This document shows, piece by piece, positions 1-14,400 of a stretch of DNA of 22,757 bases. A model generated the notes under the pieces. It saw only the letters and a program-made list of their open reading frames with translations, did not search any database and was not told where the DNA came from. The stretch is taken from the NCBI GenBank assembly GCA_964017145.1, contig CAXHKQ010000336.1:1-22757 (forward strand), given 5' to 3'. The stretch's first letter is position 1; every line of letters starts with the position of its first letter. This DNA comes from Agrocybe praecox. Taxonomy: Eukaryota; Basidiomycota; Agaricomycetes; Agaricales; Agrocybaceae. The position numbers were made by a program, and so were the translations under genes.

Positions 1-1392
1 AGACCAGACCATAGACCAGACCATAGACCAGACCATAGACCAGACCATAGACCAGACCATAGACCAGACCATAGACCAGACCATAGACCAGACCATAGAC
101 CAGACCATAGACCAGACCATAGACCAGACCATAGACCAGACCATAGACCAGACCATAGACCAGACCATAGACCAGACCATAGACCAGACCATAGACCAGA
201 CCATAGACCAGACCATAGACCAGACCATAGACCAGACCATAGACCAGACCATAGACCAGACCATAGACCAGACCATAGACCAGACCATAGACCAGACCAT
301 AGACCAGACCATAGACCAGACCATAGACCAGACCATAGACCAGACCATAGACCAGACCATAGACCAGACCATAGACCAGACCATAGACCAGACCATAGAC
401 CAGACCATAGACCAGACCATAGACCAGACCATAGACCAGACCATAGACCAGACCATAGACCAGACCATAGACCAGACCATAGACCAGACCATAGACCAGA
501 CCATAGACCAGACCATAGACCAGACCATAGACCAGACCATAGACCAGACCATAGACCAGACCATAGACCAGACCATAGACCAGACCATAGACCAGACCAT
601 AGACCAGACCATAGACCAGACCATAGACCAGACCATAGACCAGACCATAGACCAGACCATAGACCAGACCATAGACCAGACCATAGACCAGACCATAGAC
701 CAGACCATAGACCAGACCATAGACCAGACCATAGACCAGACCATAGACCAGACCATAGACCAGACCATAGACCAGACCATAGACCAGACCATAGACCAGA
801 CCATAGACCAGACCATAGACCAGACCATAGACCAGACCATAGACCAGACCATAGACCAGACCATAGACCAGACCATAGACCAGACCATAGACCAGACCAT
901 AGACCAGACCATAGACCAGACCATAGACCAGACCATAGACCAGACCATAGACCAGACCATAGACCAGACCATAGACCAGACCATAGACCAGACCATAGAC
1001 CAGACCATAGACCAGACCATAGACCAGACCATAGACCAGACCATAGACCAGACCATAGACCAGACCATAGACCAGACCATAGACCAGACCATAGACCAGA
1101 CCATAGACCAGACCATAGACCAGACCATAGACCAGACCATAGACCAGACCATAGACCAGACCATAGACCAGACCATAGACCAGACCATAGACCAGACCAT
1201 AGACCAGACCATAGACCAGACCATAGACCAGACCATAGACCAGACCATAGACCAGACCATAGACCAGACCATAGACCAGACCATAGACCAGACCATAGAC
1301 CAGACCATAGACCAGACCATAGACCAGACCATAGACCAGACCATAGACCAGACCATAGACCAGACCATAGACCAGACCATAGACCAGACCAT
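1..1392. repeat. Perfect satellite block A (116 units)
   Basis: This stretch holds 116 consecutive consensus 12-mers with no variant seen. The first base of the window coincides with the unit phase used here (AGACCAGACCAT), but that phase is arbitrary and the array presumably continues to the left. The block ends at the single-base deletion in the next unit. It contains no gene or other feature. Confidence 0.95.
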
Positions 1393-1403
1393 AGACCAAC
1401 CAT
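1393..1403. repeat. Variant unit: 11 bp, one G lost
   Basis: The unit reads AGACCAACCAT. Compared with the consensus, the G that should follow 1398 is missing, so the second pentamer GACCA has become ACCA. All following units shift by one base, which confirms a true length change in this sequence. It is the only unit shorter than 12 bp. It does not sit in a homopolymer, where sequencing errors are commonest, yet a lone single-base deletion is still the kind of variant most likely to be a consensus error. Confidence 0.95.
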
Positions 1404-4400
1404 AGACCAGACCATAGACCAGACCATAGACCAGACCATAGACCAGACCATAGACCAGACCATAGACCAGACCATAGACCAGACCATAGACCAGACCATA
1501 GACCAGACCATAGACCAGACCATAGACCAGACCATAGACCAGACCATAGACCAGACCATAGACCAGACCATAGACCAGACCATAGACCAGACCATAGACC
1601 AGACCATAGACCAGACCATAGACCAGACCATAGACCAGACCATAGACCAGACCATAGACCAGACCATAGACCAGACCATAGACCAGACCATAGACCAGAC
1701 CATAGACCAGACCATAGACCAGACCATAGACCAGACCATAGACCAGACCATAGACCAGACCATAGACCAGACCATAGACCAGACCATAGACCAGACCATA
1801 GACCAGACCATAGACCAGACCATAGACCAGACCATAGACCAGACCATAGACCAGACCATAGACCAGACCATAGACCAGACCATAGACCAGACCATAGACC
1901 AGACCATAGACCAGACCATAGACCAGACCATAGACCAGACCATAGACCAGACCATAGACCAGACCATAGACCAGACCATAGACCAGACCATAGACCAGAC
2001 CATAGACCAGACCATAGACCAGACCATAGACCAGACCATAGACCAGACCATAGACCAGACCATAGACCAGACCATAGACCAGACCATAGACCAGACCATA
2101 GACCAGACCATAGACCAGACCATAGACCAGACCATAGACCAGACCATAGACCAGACCATAGACCAGACCATAGACCAGACCATAGACCAGACCATAGACC
2201 AGACCATAGACCAGACCATAGACCAGACCATAGACCAGACCATAGACCAGACCATAGACCAGACCATAGACCAGACCATAGACCAGACCATAGACCAGAC
2301 CATAGACCAGACCATAGACCAGACCATAGACCAGACCATAGACCAGACCATAGACCAGACCATAGACCAGACCATAGACCAGACCATAGACCAGACCATA
2401 GACCAGACCATAGACCAGACCATAGACCAGACCATAGACCAGACCATAGACCAGACCATAGACCAGACCATAGACCAGACCATAGACCAGACCATAGACC
2501 AGACCATAGACCAGACCATAGACCAGACCATAGACCAGACCATAGACCAGACCATAGACCAGACCATAGACCAGACCATAGACCAGACCATAGACCAGAC
2601 CATAGACCAGACCATAGACCAGACCATAGACCAGACCATAGACCAGACCATAGACCAGACCATAGACCAGACCATAGACCAGACCATAGACCAGACCATA
2701 GACCAGACCATAGACCAGACCATAGACCAGACCATAGACCAGACCATAGACCAGACCATAGACCAGACCATAGACCAGACCATAGACCAGACCATAGACC
2801 AGACCATAGACCAGACCATAGACCAGACCATAGACCAGACCATAGACCAGACCATAGACCAGACCATAGACCAGACCATAGACCAGACCATAGACCAGAC
2901 CATAGACCAGACCATAGACCAGACCATAGACCAGACCATAGACCAGACCATAGACCAGACCATAGACCAGACCATAGACCAGACCATAGACCAGACCATA
3001 GACCAGACCATAGACCAGACCATAGACCAGACCATAGACCAGACCATAGACCAGACCATAGACCAGACCATAGACCAGACCATAGACCAGACCATAGACC
3101 AGACCATAGACCAGACCATAGACCAGACCATAGACCAGACCATAGACCAGACCATAGACCAGACCATAGACCAGACCATAGACCAGACCATAGACCAGAC
3201 CATAGACCAGACCATAGACCAGACCATAGACCAGACCATAGACCAGACCATAGACCAGACCATAGACCAGACCATAGACCAGACCATAGACCAGACCATA
3301 GACCAGACCATAGACCAGACCATAGACCAGACCATAGACCAGACCATAGACCAGACCATAGACCAGACCATAGACCAGACCATAGACCAGACCATAGACC
3401 AGACCATAGACCAGACCATAGACCAGACCATAGACCAGACCATAGACCAGACCATAGACCAGACCATAGACCAGACCATAGACCAGACCATAGACCAGAC
3501 CATAGACCAGACCATAGACCAGACCATAGACCAGACCATAGACCAGACCATAGACCAGACCATAGACCAGACCATAGACCAGACCATAGACCAGACCATA
3601 GACCAGACCATAGACCAGACCATAGACCAGACCATAGACCAGACCATAGACCAGACCATAGACCAGACCATAGACCAGACCATAGACCAGACCATAGACC
3701 AGACCATAGACCAGACCATAGACCAGACCATAGACCAGACCATAGACCAGACCATAGACCAGACCATAGACCAGACCATAGACCAGACCATAGACCAGAC
3801 CATAGACCAGACCATAGACCAGACCATAGACCAGACCATAGACCAGACCATAGACCAGACCATAGACCAGACCATAGACCAGACCATAGACCAGACCATA
3901 GACCAGACCATAGACCAGACCATAGACCAGACCATAGACCAGACCATAGACCAGACCATAGACCAGACCATAGACCAGACCATAGACCAGACCATAGACC
4001 AGACCATAGACCAGACCATAGACCAGACCATAGACCAGACCATAGACCAGACCATAGACCAGACCATAGACCAGACCATAGACCAGACCATAGACCAGAC
4101 CATAGACCAGACCATAGACCAGACCATAGACCAGACCATAGACCAGACCATAGACCAGACCATAGACCAGACCATAGACCAGACCATAGACCAGACCATA
4201 GACCAGACCATAGACCAGACCATAGACCAGACCATAGACCAGACCATAGACCAGACCATAGACCAGACCATAGACCAGACCATAGACCAGACCATAGACC
4301 AGACCATAGACCAGACCATAGACCAGACCATAGACCAGACCATAGACCAGACCATAGACCAGACCATAGACCAGACCATAGACCAGACCATAGACCAGAC

Positions 4401-7400
4401 CATAGACCAGACCATAGACCAGACCATAGACCAGACCATAGACCAGACCATAGACCAGACCATAGACCAGACCATAGACCAGACCATAGACCAGACCATA
4501 GACCAGACCATAGACCAGACCATAGACCAGACCATAGACCAGACCATAGACCAGACCATAGACCAGACCATAGACCAGACCATAGACCAGACCATAGACC
4601 AGACCATAGACCAGACCATAGACCAGACCATAGACCAGACCATAGACCAGACCATAGACCAGACCATAGACCAGACCATAGACCAGACCATAGACCAGAC
4701 CATAGACCAGACCATAGACCAGACCATAGACCAGACCATAGACCAGACCATAGACCAGACCATAGACCAGACCATAGACCAGACCATAGACCAGACCATA
4801 GACCAGACCATAGACCAGACCATAGACCAGACCATAGACCAGACCATAGACCAGACCATAGACCAGACCATAGACCAGACCATAGACCAGACCATAGACC
4901 AGACCATAGACCAGACCATAGACCAGACCATAGACCAGACCATAGACCAGACCATAGACCAGACCATAGACCAGACCATAGACCAGACCATAGACCAGAC
5001 CATAGACCAGACCATAGACCAGACCATAGACCAGACCATAGACCAGACCATAGACCAGACCATAGACCAGACCATAGACCAGACCATAGACCAGACCATA
5101 GACCAGACCATAGACCAGACCATAGACCAGACCATAGACCAGACCATAGACCAGACCATAGACCAGACCATAGACCAGACCATAGACCAGACCATAGACC
5201 AGACCATAGACCAGACCATAGACCAGACCATAGACCAGACCATAGACCAGACCATAGACCAGACCATAGACCAGACCATAGACCAGACCATAGACCAGAC
5301 CATAGACCAGACCATAGACCAGACCATAGACCAGACCATAGACCAGACCATAGACCAGACCATAGACCAGACCATAGACCAGACCATAGACCAGACCATA
5401 GACCAGACCATAGACCAGACCATAGACCAGACCATAGACCAGACCATAGACCAGACCATAGACCAGACCATAGACCAGACCATAGACCAGACCATAGACC
5501 AGACCATAGACCAGACCATAGACCAGACCATAGACCAGACCATAGACCAGACCATAGACCAGACCATAGACCAGACCATAGACCAGACCATAGACCAGAC
5601 CATAGACCAGACCATAGACCAGACCATAGACCAGACCATAGACCAGACCATAGACCAGACCATAGACCAGACCATAGACCAGACCATAGACCAGACCATA
5701 GACCAGACCATAGACCAGACCATAGACCAGACCATAGACCAGACCATAGACCAGACCATAGACCAGACCATAGACCAGACCATAGACCAGACCATAGACC
5801 AGACCATAGACCAGACCATAGACCAGACCATAGACCAGACCATAGACCAGACCATAGACCAGACCATAGACCAGACCATAGACCAGACCATAGACCAGAC
5901 CATAGACCAGACCATAGACCAGACCATAGACCAGACCATAGACCAGACCATAGACCAGACCATAGACCAGACCATAGACCAGACCATAGACCAGACCATA
6001 GACCAGACCATAGACCAGACCATAGACCAGACCATAGACCAGACCATAGACCAGACCATAGACCAGACCATAGACCAGACCATAGACCAGACCATAGACC
6101 AGACCATAGACCAGACCATAGACCAGACCATAGACCAGACCATAGACCAGACCATAGACCAGACCATAGACCAGACCATAGACCAGACCATAGACCAGAC
6201 CATAGACCAGACCATAGACCAGACCATAGACCAGACCATAGACCAGACCATAGACCAGACCATAGACCAGACCATAGACCAGACCATAGACCAGACCATA
6301 GACCAGACCATAGACCAGACCATAGACCAGACCATAGACCAGACCATAGACCAGACCATAGACCAGACCATAGACCAGACCATAGACCAGACCATAGACC
6401 AGACCATAGACCAGACCATAGACCAGACCATAGACCAGACCATAGACCAGACCATAGACCAGACCATAGACCAGACCATAGACCAGACCATAGACCAGAC
6501 CATAGACCAGACCATAGACCAGACCATAGACCAGACCATAGACCAGACCATAGACCAGACCATAGACCAGACCATAGACCAGACCATAGACCAGACCATA
6601 GACCAGACCATAGACCAGACCATAGACCAGACCATAGACCAGACCATAGACCAGACCATAGACCAGACCATAGACCAGACCATAGACCAGACCATAGACC
6701 AGACCATAGACCAGACCATAGACCAGACCATAGACCAGACCATAGACCAGACCATAGACCAGACCATAGACCAGACCATAGACCAGACCATAGACCAGAC
6801 CATAGACCAGACCATAGACCAGACCATAGACCAGACCATAGACCAGACCATAGACCAGACCATAGACCAGACCATAGACCAGACCATAGACCAGACCATA
6901 GACCAGACCATAGACCAGACCATAGACCAGACCATAGACCAGACCATAGACCAGACCATAGACCAGACCATAGACCAGACCATAGACCAGACCATAGACC
7001 AGACCATAGACCAGACCATAGACCAGACCATAGACCAGACCATAGACCAGACCATAGACCAGACCATAGACCAGACCATAGACCAGACCATAGACCAGAC
7101 CATAGACCAGACCATAGACCAGACCATAGACCAGACCATAGACCAGACCATAGACCAGACCATAGACCAGACCATAGACCAGACCATAGACCAGACCATA
7201 GACCAGACCATAGACCAGACCATAGACCAGACCATAGACCAGACCATAGACCAGACCATAGACCAGACCATAGACCAGACCATAGACCAGACCATAGACC
7301 AGACCATAGACCAGACCATAGACCAGACCATAGACCAGACCATAGACCAGACCATAGACCAGACCATAGACCAGACCATAGACCAGACCATAGACCAGAC

Positions 7401-10043
7401 CATAGACCAGACCATAGACCAGACCATAGACCAGACCATAGACCAGACCATAGACCAGACCATAGACCAGACCATAGACCAGACCATAGACCAGACCATA
7501 GACCAGACCATAGACCAGACCATAGACCAGACCATAGACCAGACCATAGACCAGACCATAGACCAGACCATAGACCAGACCATAGACCAGACCATAGACC
7601 AGACCATAGACCAGACCATAGACCAGACCATAGACCAGACCATAGACCAGACCATAGACCAGACCATAGACCAGACCATAGACCAGACCATAGACCAGAC
7701 CATAGACCAGACCATAGACCAGACCATAGACCAGACCATAGACCAGACCATAGACCAGACCATAGACCAGACCATAGACCAGACCATAGACCAGACCATA
7801 GACCAGACCATAGACCAGACCATAGACCAGACCATAGACCAGACCATAGACCAGACCATAGACCAGACCATAGACCAGACCATAGACCAGACCATAGACC
7901 AGACCATAGACCAGACCATAGACCAGACCATAGACCAGACCATAGACCAGACCATAGACCAGACCATAGACCAGACCATAGACCAGACCATAGACCAGAC
8001 CATAGACCAGACCATAGACCAGACCATAGACCAGACCATAGACCAGACCATAGACCAGACCATAGACCAGACCATAGACCAGACCATAGACCAGACCATA
8101 GACCAGACCATAGACCAGACCATAGACCAGACCATAGACCAGACCATAGACCAGACCATAGACCAGACCATAGACCAGACCATAGACCAGACCATAGACC
8201 AGACCATAGACCAGACCATAGACCAGACCATAGACCAGACCATAGACCAGACCATAGACCAGACCATAGACCAGACCATAGACCAGACCATAGACCAGAC
8301 CATAGACCAGACCATAGACCAGACCATAGACCAGACCATAGACCAGACCATAGACCAGACCATAGACCAGACCATAGACCAGACCATAGACCAGACCATA
8401 GACCAGACCATAGACCAGACCATAGACCAGACCATAGACCAGACCATAGACCAGACCATAGACCAGACCATAGACCAGACCATAGACCAGACCATAGACC
8501 AGACCATAGACCAGACCATAGACCAGACCATAGACCAGACCATAGACCAGACCATAGACCAGACCATAGACCAGACCATAGACCAGACCATAGACCAGAC
8601 CATAGACCAGACCATAGACCAGACCATAGACCAGACCATAGACCAGACCATAGACCAGACCATAGACCAGACCATAGACCAGACCATAGACCAGACCATA
8701 GACCAGACCATAGACCAGACCATAGACCAGACCATAGACCAGACCATAGACCAGACCATAGACCAGACCATAGACCAGACCATAGACCAGACCATAGACC
8801 AGACCATAGACCAGACCATAGACCAGACCATAGACCAGACCATAGACCAGACCATAGACCAGACCATAGACCAGACCATAGACCAGACCATAGACCAGAC
8901 CATAGACCAGACCATAGACCAGACCATAGACCAGACCATAGACCAGACCATAGACCAGACCATAGACCAGACCATAGACCAGACCATAGACCAGACCATA
9001 GACCAGACCATAGACCAGACCATAGACCAGACCATAGACCAGACCATAGACCAGACCATAGACCAGACCATAGACCAGACCATAGACCAGACCATAGACC
9101 AGACCATAGACCAGACCATAGACCAGACCATAGACCAGACCATAGACCAGACCATAGACCAGACCATAGACCAGACCATAGACCAGACCATAGACCAGAC
9201 CATAGACCAGACCATAGACCAGACCATAGACCAGACCATAGACCAGACCATAGACCAGACCATAGACCAGACCATAGACCAGACCATAGACCAGACCATA
9301 GACCAGACCATAGACCAGACCATAGACCAGACCATAGACCAGACCATAGACCAGACCATAGACCAGACCATAGACCAGACCATAGACCAGACCATAGACC
9401 AGACCATAGACCAGACCATAGACCAGACCATAGACCAGACCATAGACCAGACCATAGACCAGACCATAGACCAGACCATAGACCAGACCATAGACCAGAC
9501 CATAGACCAGACCATAGACCAGACCATAGACCAGACCATAGACCAGACCATAGACCAGACCATAGACCAGACCATAGACCAGACCATAGACCAGACCATA
9601 GACCAGACCATAGACCAGACCATAGACCAGACCATAGACCAGACCATAGACCAGACCATAGACCAGACCATAGACCAGACCATAGACCAGACCATAGACC
9701 AGACCATAGACCAGACCATAGACCAGACCATAGACCAGACCATAGACCAGACCATAGACCAGACCATAGACCAGACCATAGACCAGACCATAGACCAGAC
9801 CATAGACCAGACCATAGACCAGACCATAGACCAGACCATAGACCAGACCATAGACCAGACCATAGACCAGACCATAGACCAGACCATAGACCAGACCATA
9901 GACCAGACCATAGACCAGACCATAGACCAGACCATAGACCAGACCATAGACCAGACCATAGACCAGACCATAGACCAGACCATAGACCAGACCATAGACC
10001 AGACCATAGACCAGACCATAGACCAGACCATAGACCAGACCAT
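1404..10043. repeat. Perfect satellite block B (720 units)
   Basis: This block is 8,640 bp of consensus 12-mers, 720 units, with no variant seen. It lies between the 11-bp unit and the first 17-bp unit. It is the second longest perfect stretch in the window. Such uniformity suggests recent amplification or ongoing homogenisation by unequal exchange or gene conversion. It could also partly reflect how an assembler resolved the array. No gene or regulatory site is visible. Confidence 0.93.
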
Positions 10044-10060
10044 AGACCAGACCAGACCAT
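10044..10060. repeat. Variant unit: 17 bp, one extra GACCA (first copy)
   Basis: The unit reads AGACCAGACCAGACCAT, which is the consensus with one additional GACCA pentamer, three pentamers in place of two before the T. The register of all later units moves by five bases, confirming the insertion. An identical variant occurs at 22409-22425. Gain of exactly one internal pentamer fits replication slippage or out-of-register exchange between the two GACCA half-repeats of a unit. Confidence 0.97.
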
Positions 10061-11428
10061 AGACCAGACCATAGACCAGACCATAGACCAGACCATAGAC
10101 CAGACCATAGACCAGACCATAGACCAGACCATAGACCAGACCATAGACCAGACCATAGACCAGACCATAGACCAGACCATAGACCAGACCATAGACCAGA
10201 CCATAGACCAGACCATAGACCAGACCATAGACCAGACCATAGACCAGACCATAGACCAGACCATAGACCAGACCATAGACCAGACCATAGACCAGACCAT
10301 AGACCAGACCATAGACCAGACCATAGACCAGACCATAGACCAGACCATAGACCAGACCATAGACCAGACCATAGACCAGACCATAGACCAGACCATAGAC
10401 CAGACCATAGACCAGACCATAGACCAGACCATAGACCAGACCATAGACCAGACCATAGACCAGACCATAGACCAGACCATAGACCAGACCATAGACCAGA
10501 CCATAGACCAGACCATAGACCAGACCATAGACCAGACCATAGACCAGACCATAGACCAGACCATAGACCAGACCATAGACCAGACCATAGACCAGACCAT
10601 AGACCAGACCATAGACCAGACCATAGACCAGACCATAGACCAGACCATAGACCAGACCATAGACCAGACCATAGACCAGACCATAGACCAGACCATAGAC
10701 CAGACCATAGACCAGACCATAGACCAGACCATAGACCAGACCATAGACCAGACCATAGACCAGACCATAGACCAGACCATAGACCAGACCATAGACCAGA
10801 CCATAGACCAGACCATAGACCAGACCATAGACCAGACCATAGACCAGACCATAGACCAGACCATAGACCAGACCATAGACCAGACCATAGACCAGACCAT
10901 AGACCAGACCATAGACCAGACCATAGACCAGACCATAGACCAGACCATAGACCAGACCATAGACCAGACCATAGACCAGACCATAGACCAGACCATAGAC
11001 CAGACCATAGACCAGACCATAGACCAGACCATAGACCAGACCATAGACCAGACCATAGACCAGACCATAGACCAGACCATAGACCAGACCATAGACCAGA
11101 CCATAGACCAGACCATAGACCAGACCATAGACCAGACCATAGACCAGACCATAGACCAGACCATAGACCAGACCATAGACCAGACCATAGACCAGACCAT
11201 AGACCAGACCATAGACCAGACCATAGACCAGACCATAGACCAGACCATAGACCAGACCATAGACCAGACCATAGACCAGACCATAGACCAGACCATAGAC
11301 CAGACCATAGACCAGACCATAGACCAGACCATAGACCAGACCATAGACCAGACCATAGACCAGACCATAGACCAGACCATAGACCAGACCATAGACCAGA
11401 CCATAGACCAGACCATAGACCAGACCAT
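10061..11428. repeat. Perfect satellite block C (114 units)
   Basis: This block is 1,368 bp of consensus 12-mers, 114 units, between the first 17-bp unit and the substituted unit. It is the shortest of the three perfect blocks bounded by variants on both sides. No variant, gene or other feature was seen inside it. Confidence 0.94.
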
Positions 11429-11440
11429 ATACCAGACCAT
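11429..11440. repeat. Variant unit: G-to-T substitution at 11430
   Basis: The unit reads ATACCAGACCAT in place of AGACCAGACCAT. The second base, at 11430, is T where the consensus has G, a transversion on the + strand (C to A on the complement). Length and register are unchanged. It is the only point substitution I could find in the window. It locally produces CATATACC, but with no surrounding gene there is no reason to read a TATA element into it. It serves mainly as a marker for placing reads within the array. Confidence 0.95.
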
Positions 11441-14400
11441 AGACCAGACCATAGACCAGACCATAGACCAGACCATAGACCAGACCATAGACCAGACCAT
11501 AGACCAGACCATAGACCAGACCATAGACCAGACCATAGACCAGACCATAGACCAGACCATAGACCAGACCATAGACCAGACCATAGACCAGACCATAGAC
11601 CAGACCATAGACCAGACCATAGACCAGACCATAGACCAGACCATAGACCAGACCATAGACCAGACCATAGACCAGACCATAGACCAGACCATAGACCAGA
11701 CCATAGACCAGACCATAGACCAGACCATAGACCAGACCATAGACCAGACCATAGACCAGACCATAGACCAGACCATAGACCAGACCATAGACCAGACCAT
11801 AGACCAGACCATAGACCAGACCATAGACCAGACCATAGACCAGACCATAGACCAGACCATAGACCAGACCATAGACCAGACCATAGACCAGACCATAGAC
11901 CAGACCATAGACCAGACCATAGACCAGACCATAGACCAGACCATAGACCAGACCATAGACCAGACCATAGACCAGACCATAGACCAGACCATAGACCAGA
12001 CCATAGACCAGACCATAGACCAGACCATAGACCAGACCATAGACCAGACCATAGACCAGACCATAGACCAGACCATAGACCAGACCATAGACCAGACCAT
12101 AGACCAGACCATAGACCAGACCATAGACCAGACCATAGACCAGACCATAGACCAGACCATAGACCAGACCATAGACCAGACCATAGACCAGACCATAGAC
12201 CAGACCATAGACCAGACCATAGACCAGACCATAGACCAGACCATAGACCAGACCATAGACCAGACCATAGACCAGACCATAGACCAGACCATAGACCAGA
12301 CCATAGACCAGACCATAGACCAGACCATAGACCAGACCATAGACCAGACCATAGACCAGACCATAGACCAGACCATAGACCAGACCATAGACCAGACCAT
12401 AGACCAGACCATAGACCAGACCATAGACCAGACCATAGACCAGACCATAGACCAGACCATAGACCAGACCATAGACCAGACCATAGACCAGACCATAGAC
12501 CAGACCATAGACCAGACCATAGACCAGACCATAGACCAGACCATAGACCAGACCATAGACCAGACCATAGACCAGACCATAGACCAGACCATAGACCAGA
12601 CCATAGACCAGACCATAGACCAGACCATAGACCAGACCATAGACCAGACCATAGACCAGACCATAGACCAGACCATAGACCAGACCATAGACCAGACCAT
12701 AGACCAGACCATAGACCAGACCATAGACCAGACCATAGACCAGACCATAGACCAGACCATAGACCAGACCATAGACCAGACCATAGACCAGACCATAGAC
12801 CAGACCATAGACCAGACCATAGACCAGACCATAGACCAGACCATAGACCAGACCATAGACCAGACCATAGACCAGACCATAGACCAGACCATAGACCAGA
12901 CCATAGACCAGACCATAGACCAGACCATAGACCAGACCATAGACCAGACCATAGACCAGACCATAGACCAGACCATAGACCAGACCATAGACCAGACCAT
13001 AGACCAGACCATAGACCAGACCATAGACCAGACCATAGACCAGACCATAGACCAGACCATAGACCAGACCATAGACCAGACCATAGACCAGACCATAGAC
13101 CAGACCATAGACCAGACCATAGACCAGACCATAGACCAGACCATAGACCAGACCATAGACCAGACCATAGACCAGACCATAGACCAGACCATAGACCAGA
13201 CCATAGACCAGACCATAGACCAGACCATAGACCAGACCATAGACCAGACCATAGACCAGACCATAGACCAGACCATAGACCAGACCATAGACCAGACCAT
13301 AGACCAGACCATAGACCAGACCATAGACCAGACCATAGACCAGACCATAGACCAGACCATAGACCAGACCATAGACCAGACCATAGACCAGACCATAGAC
13401 CAGACCATAGACCAGACCATAGACCAGACCATAGACCAGACCATAGACCAGACCATAGACCAGACCATAGACCAGACCATAGACCAGACCATAGACCAGA
13501 CCATAGACCAGACCATAGACCAGACCATAGACCAGACCATAGACCAGACCATAGACCAGACCATAGACCAGACCATAGACCAGACCATAGACCAGACCAT
13601 AGACCAGACCATAGACCAGACCATAGACCAGACCATAGACCAGACCATAGACCAGACCATAGACCAGACCATAGACCAGACCATAGACCAGACCATAGAC
13701 CAGACCATAGACCAGACCATAGACCAGACCATAGACCAGACCATAGACCAGACCATAGACCAGACCATAGACCAGACCATAGACCAGACCATAGACCAGA
13801 CCATAGACCAGACCATAGACCAGACCATAGACCAGACCATAGACCAGACCATAGACCAGACCATAGACCAGACCATAGACCAGACCATAGACCAGACCAT
13901 AGACCAGACCATAGACCAGACCATAGACCAGACCATAGACCAGACCATAGACCAGACCATAGACCAGACCATAGACCAGACCATAGACCAGACCATAGAC
14001 CAGACCATAGACCAGACCATAGACCAGACCATAGACCAGACCATAGACCAGACCATAGACCAGACCATAGACCAGACCATAGACCAGACCATAGACCAGA
14101 CCATAGACCAGACCATAGACCAGACCATAGACCAGACCATAGACCAGACCATAGACCAGACCATAGACCAGACCATAGACCAGACCATAGACCAGACCAT
14201 AGACCAGACCATAGACCAGACCATAGACCAGACCATAGACCAGACCATAGACCAGACCATAGACCAGACCATAGACCAGACCATAGACCAGACCATAGAC
14301 CAGACCATAGACCAGACCATAGACCAGACCATAGACCAGACCATAGACCAGACCATAGACCAGACCATAGACCAGACCATAGACCAGACCATAGACCAGA

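Noticed and set aside
1..10062. A 3,354-codon open frame on the + strand (RPDH repeats to the 11-bp unit, then DQTI repeats to TAG at 10060-10062)
   Set aside because: The + strand has no ATG, GTG, TTG or CTG anywhere. The frame runs off the left edge and its switch comes from a repeat indel. It is a repeat artefact.
11426..11433. TATA-like element created by the substitution at 11430
   Set aside because: The change gives CATATACC only, with no other promoter element and no gene on either side.
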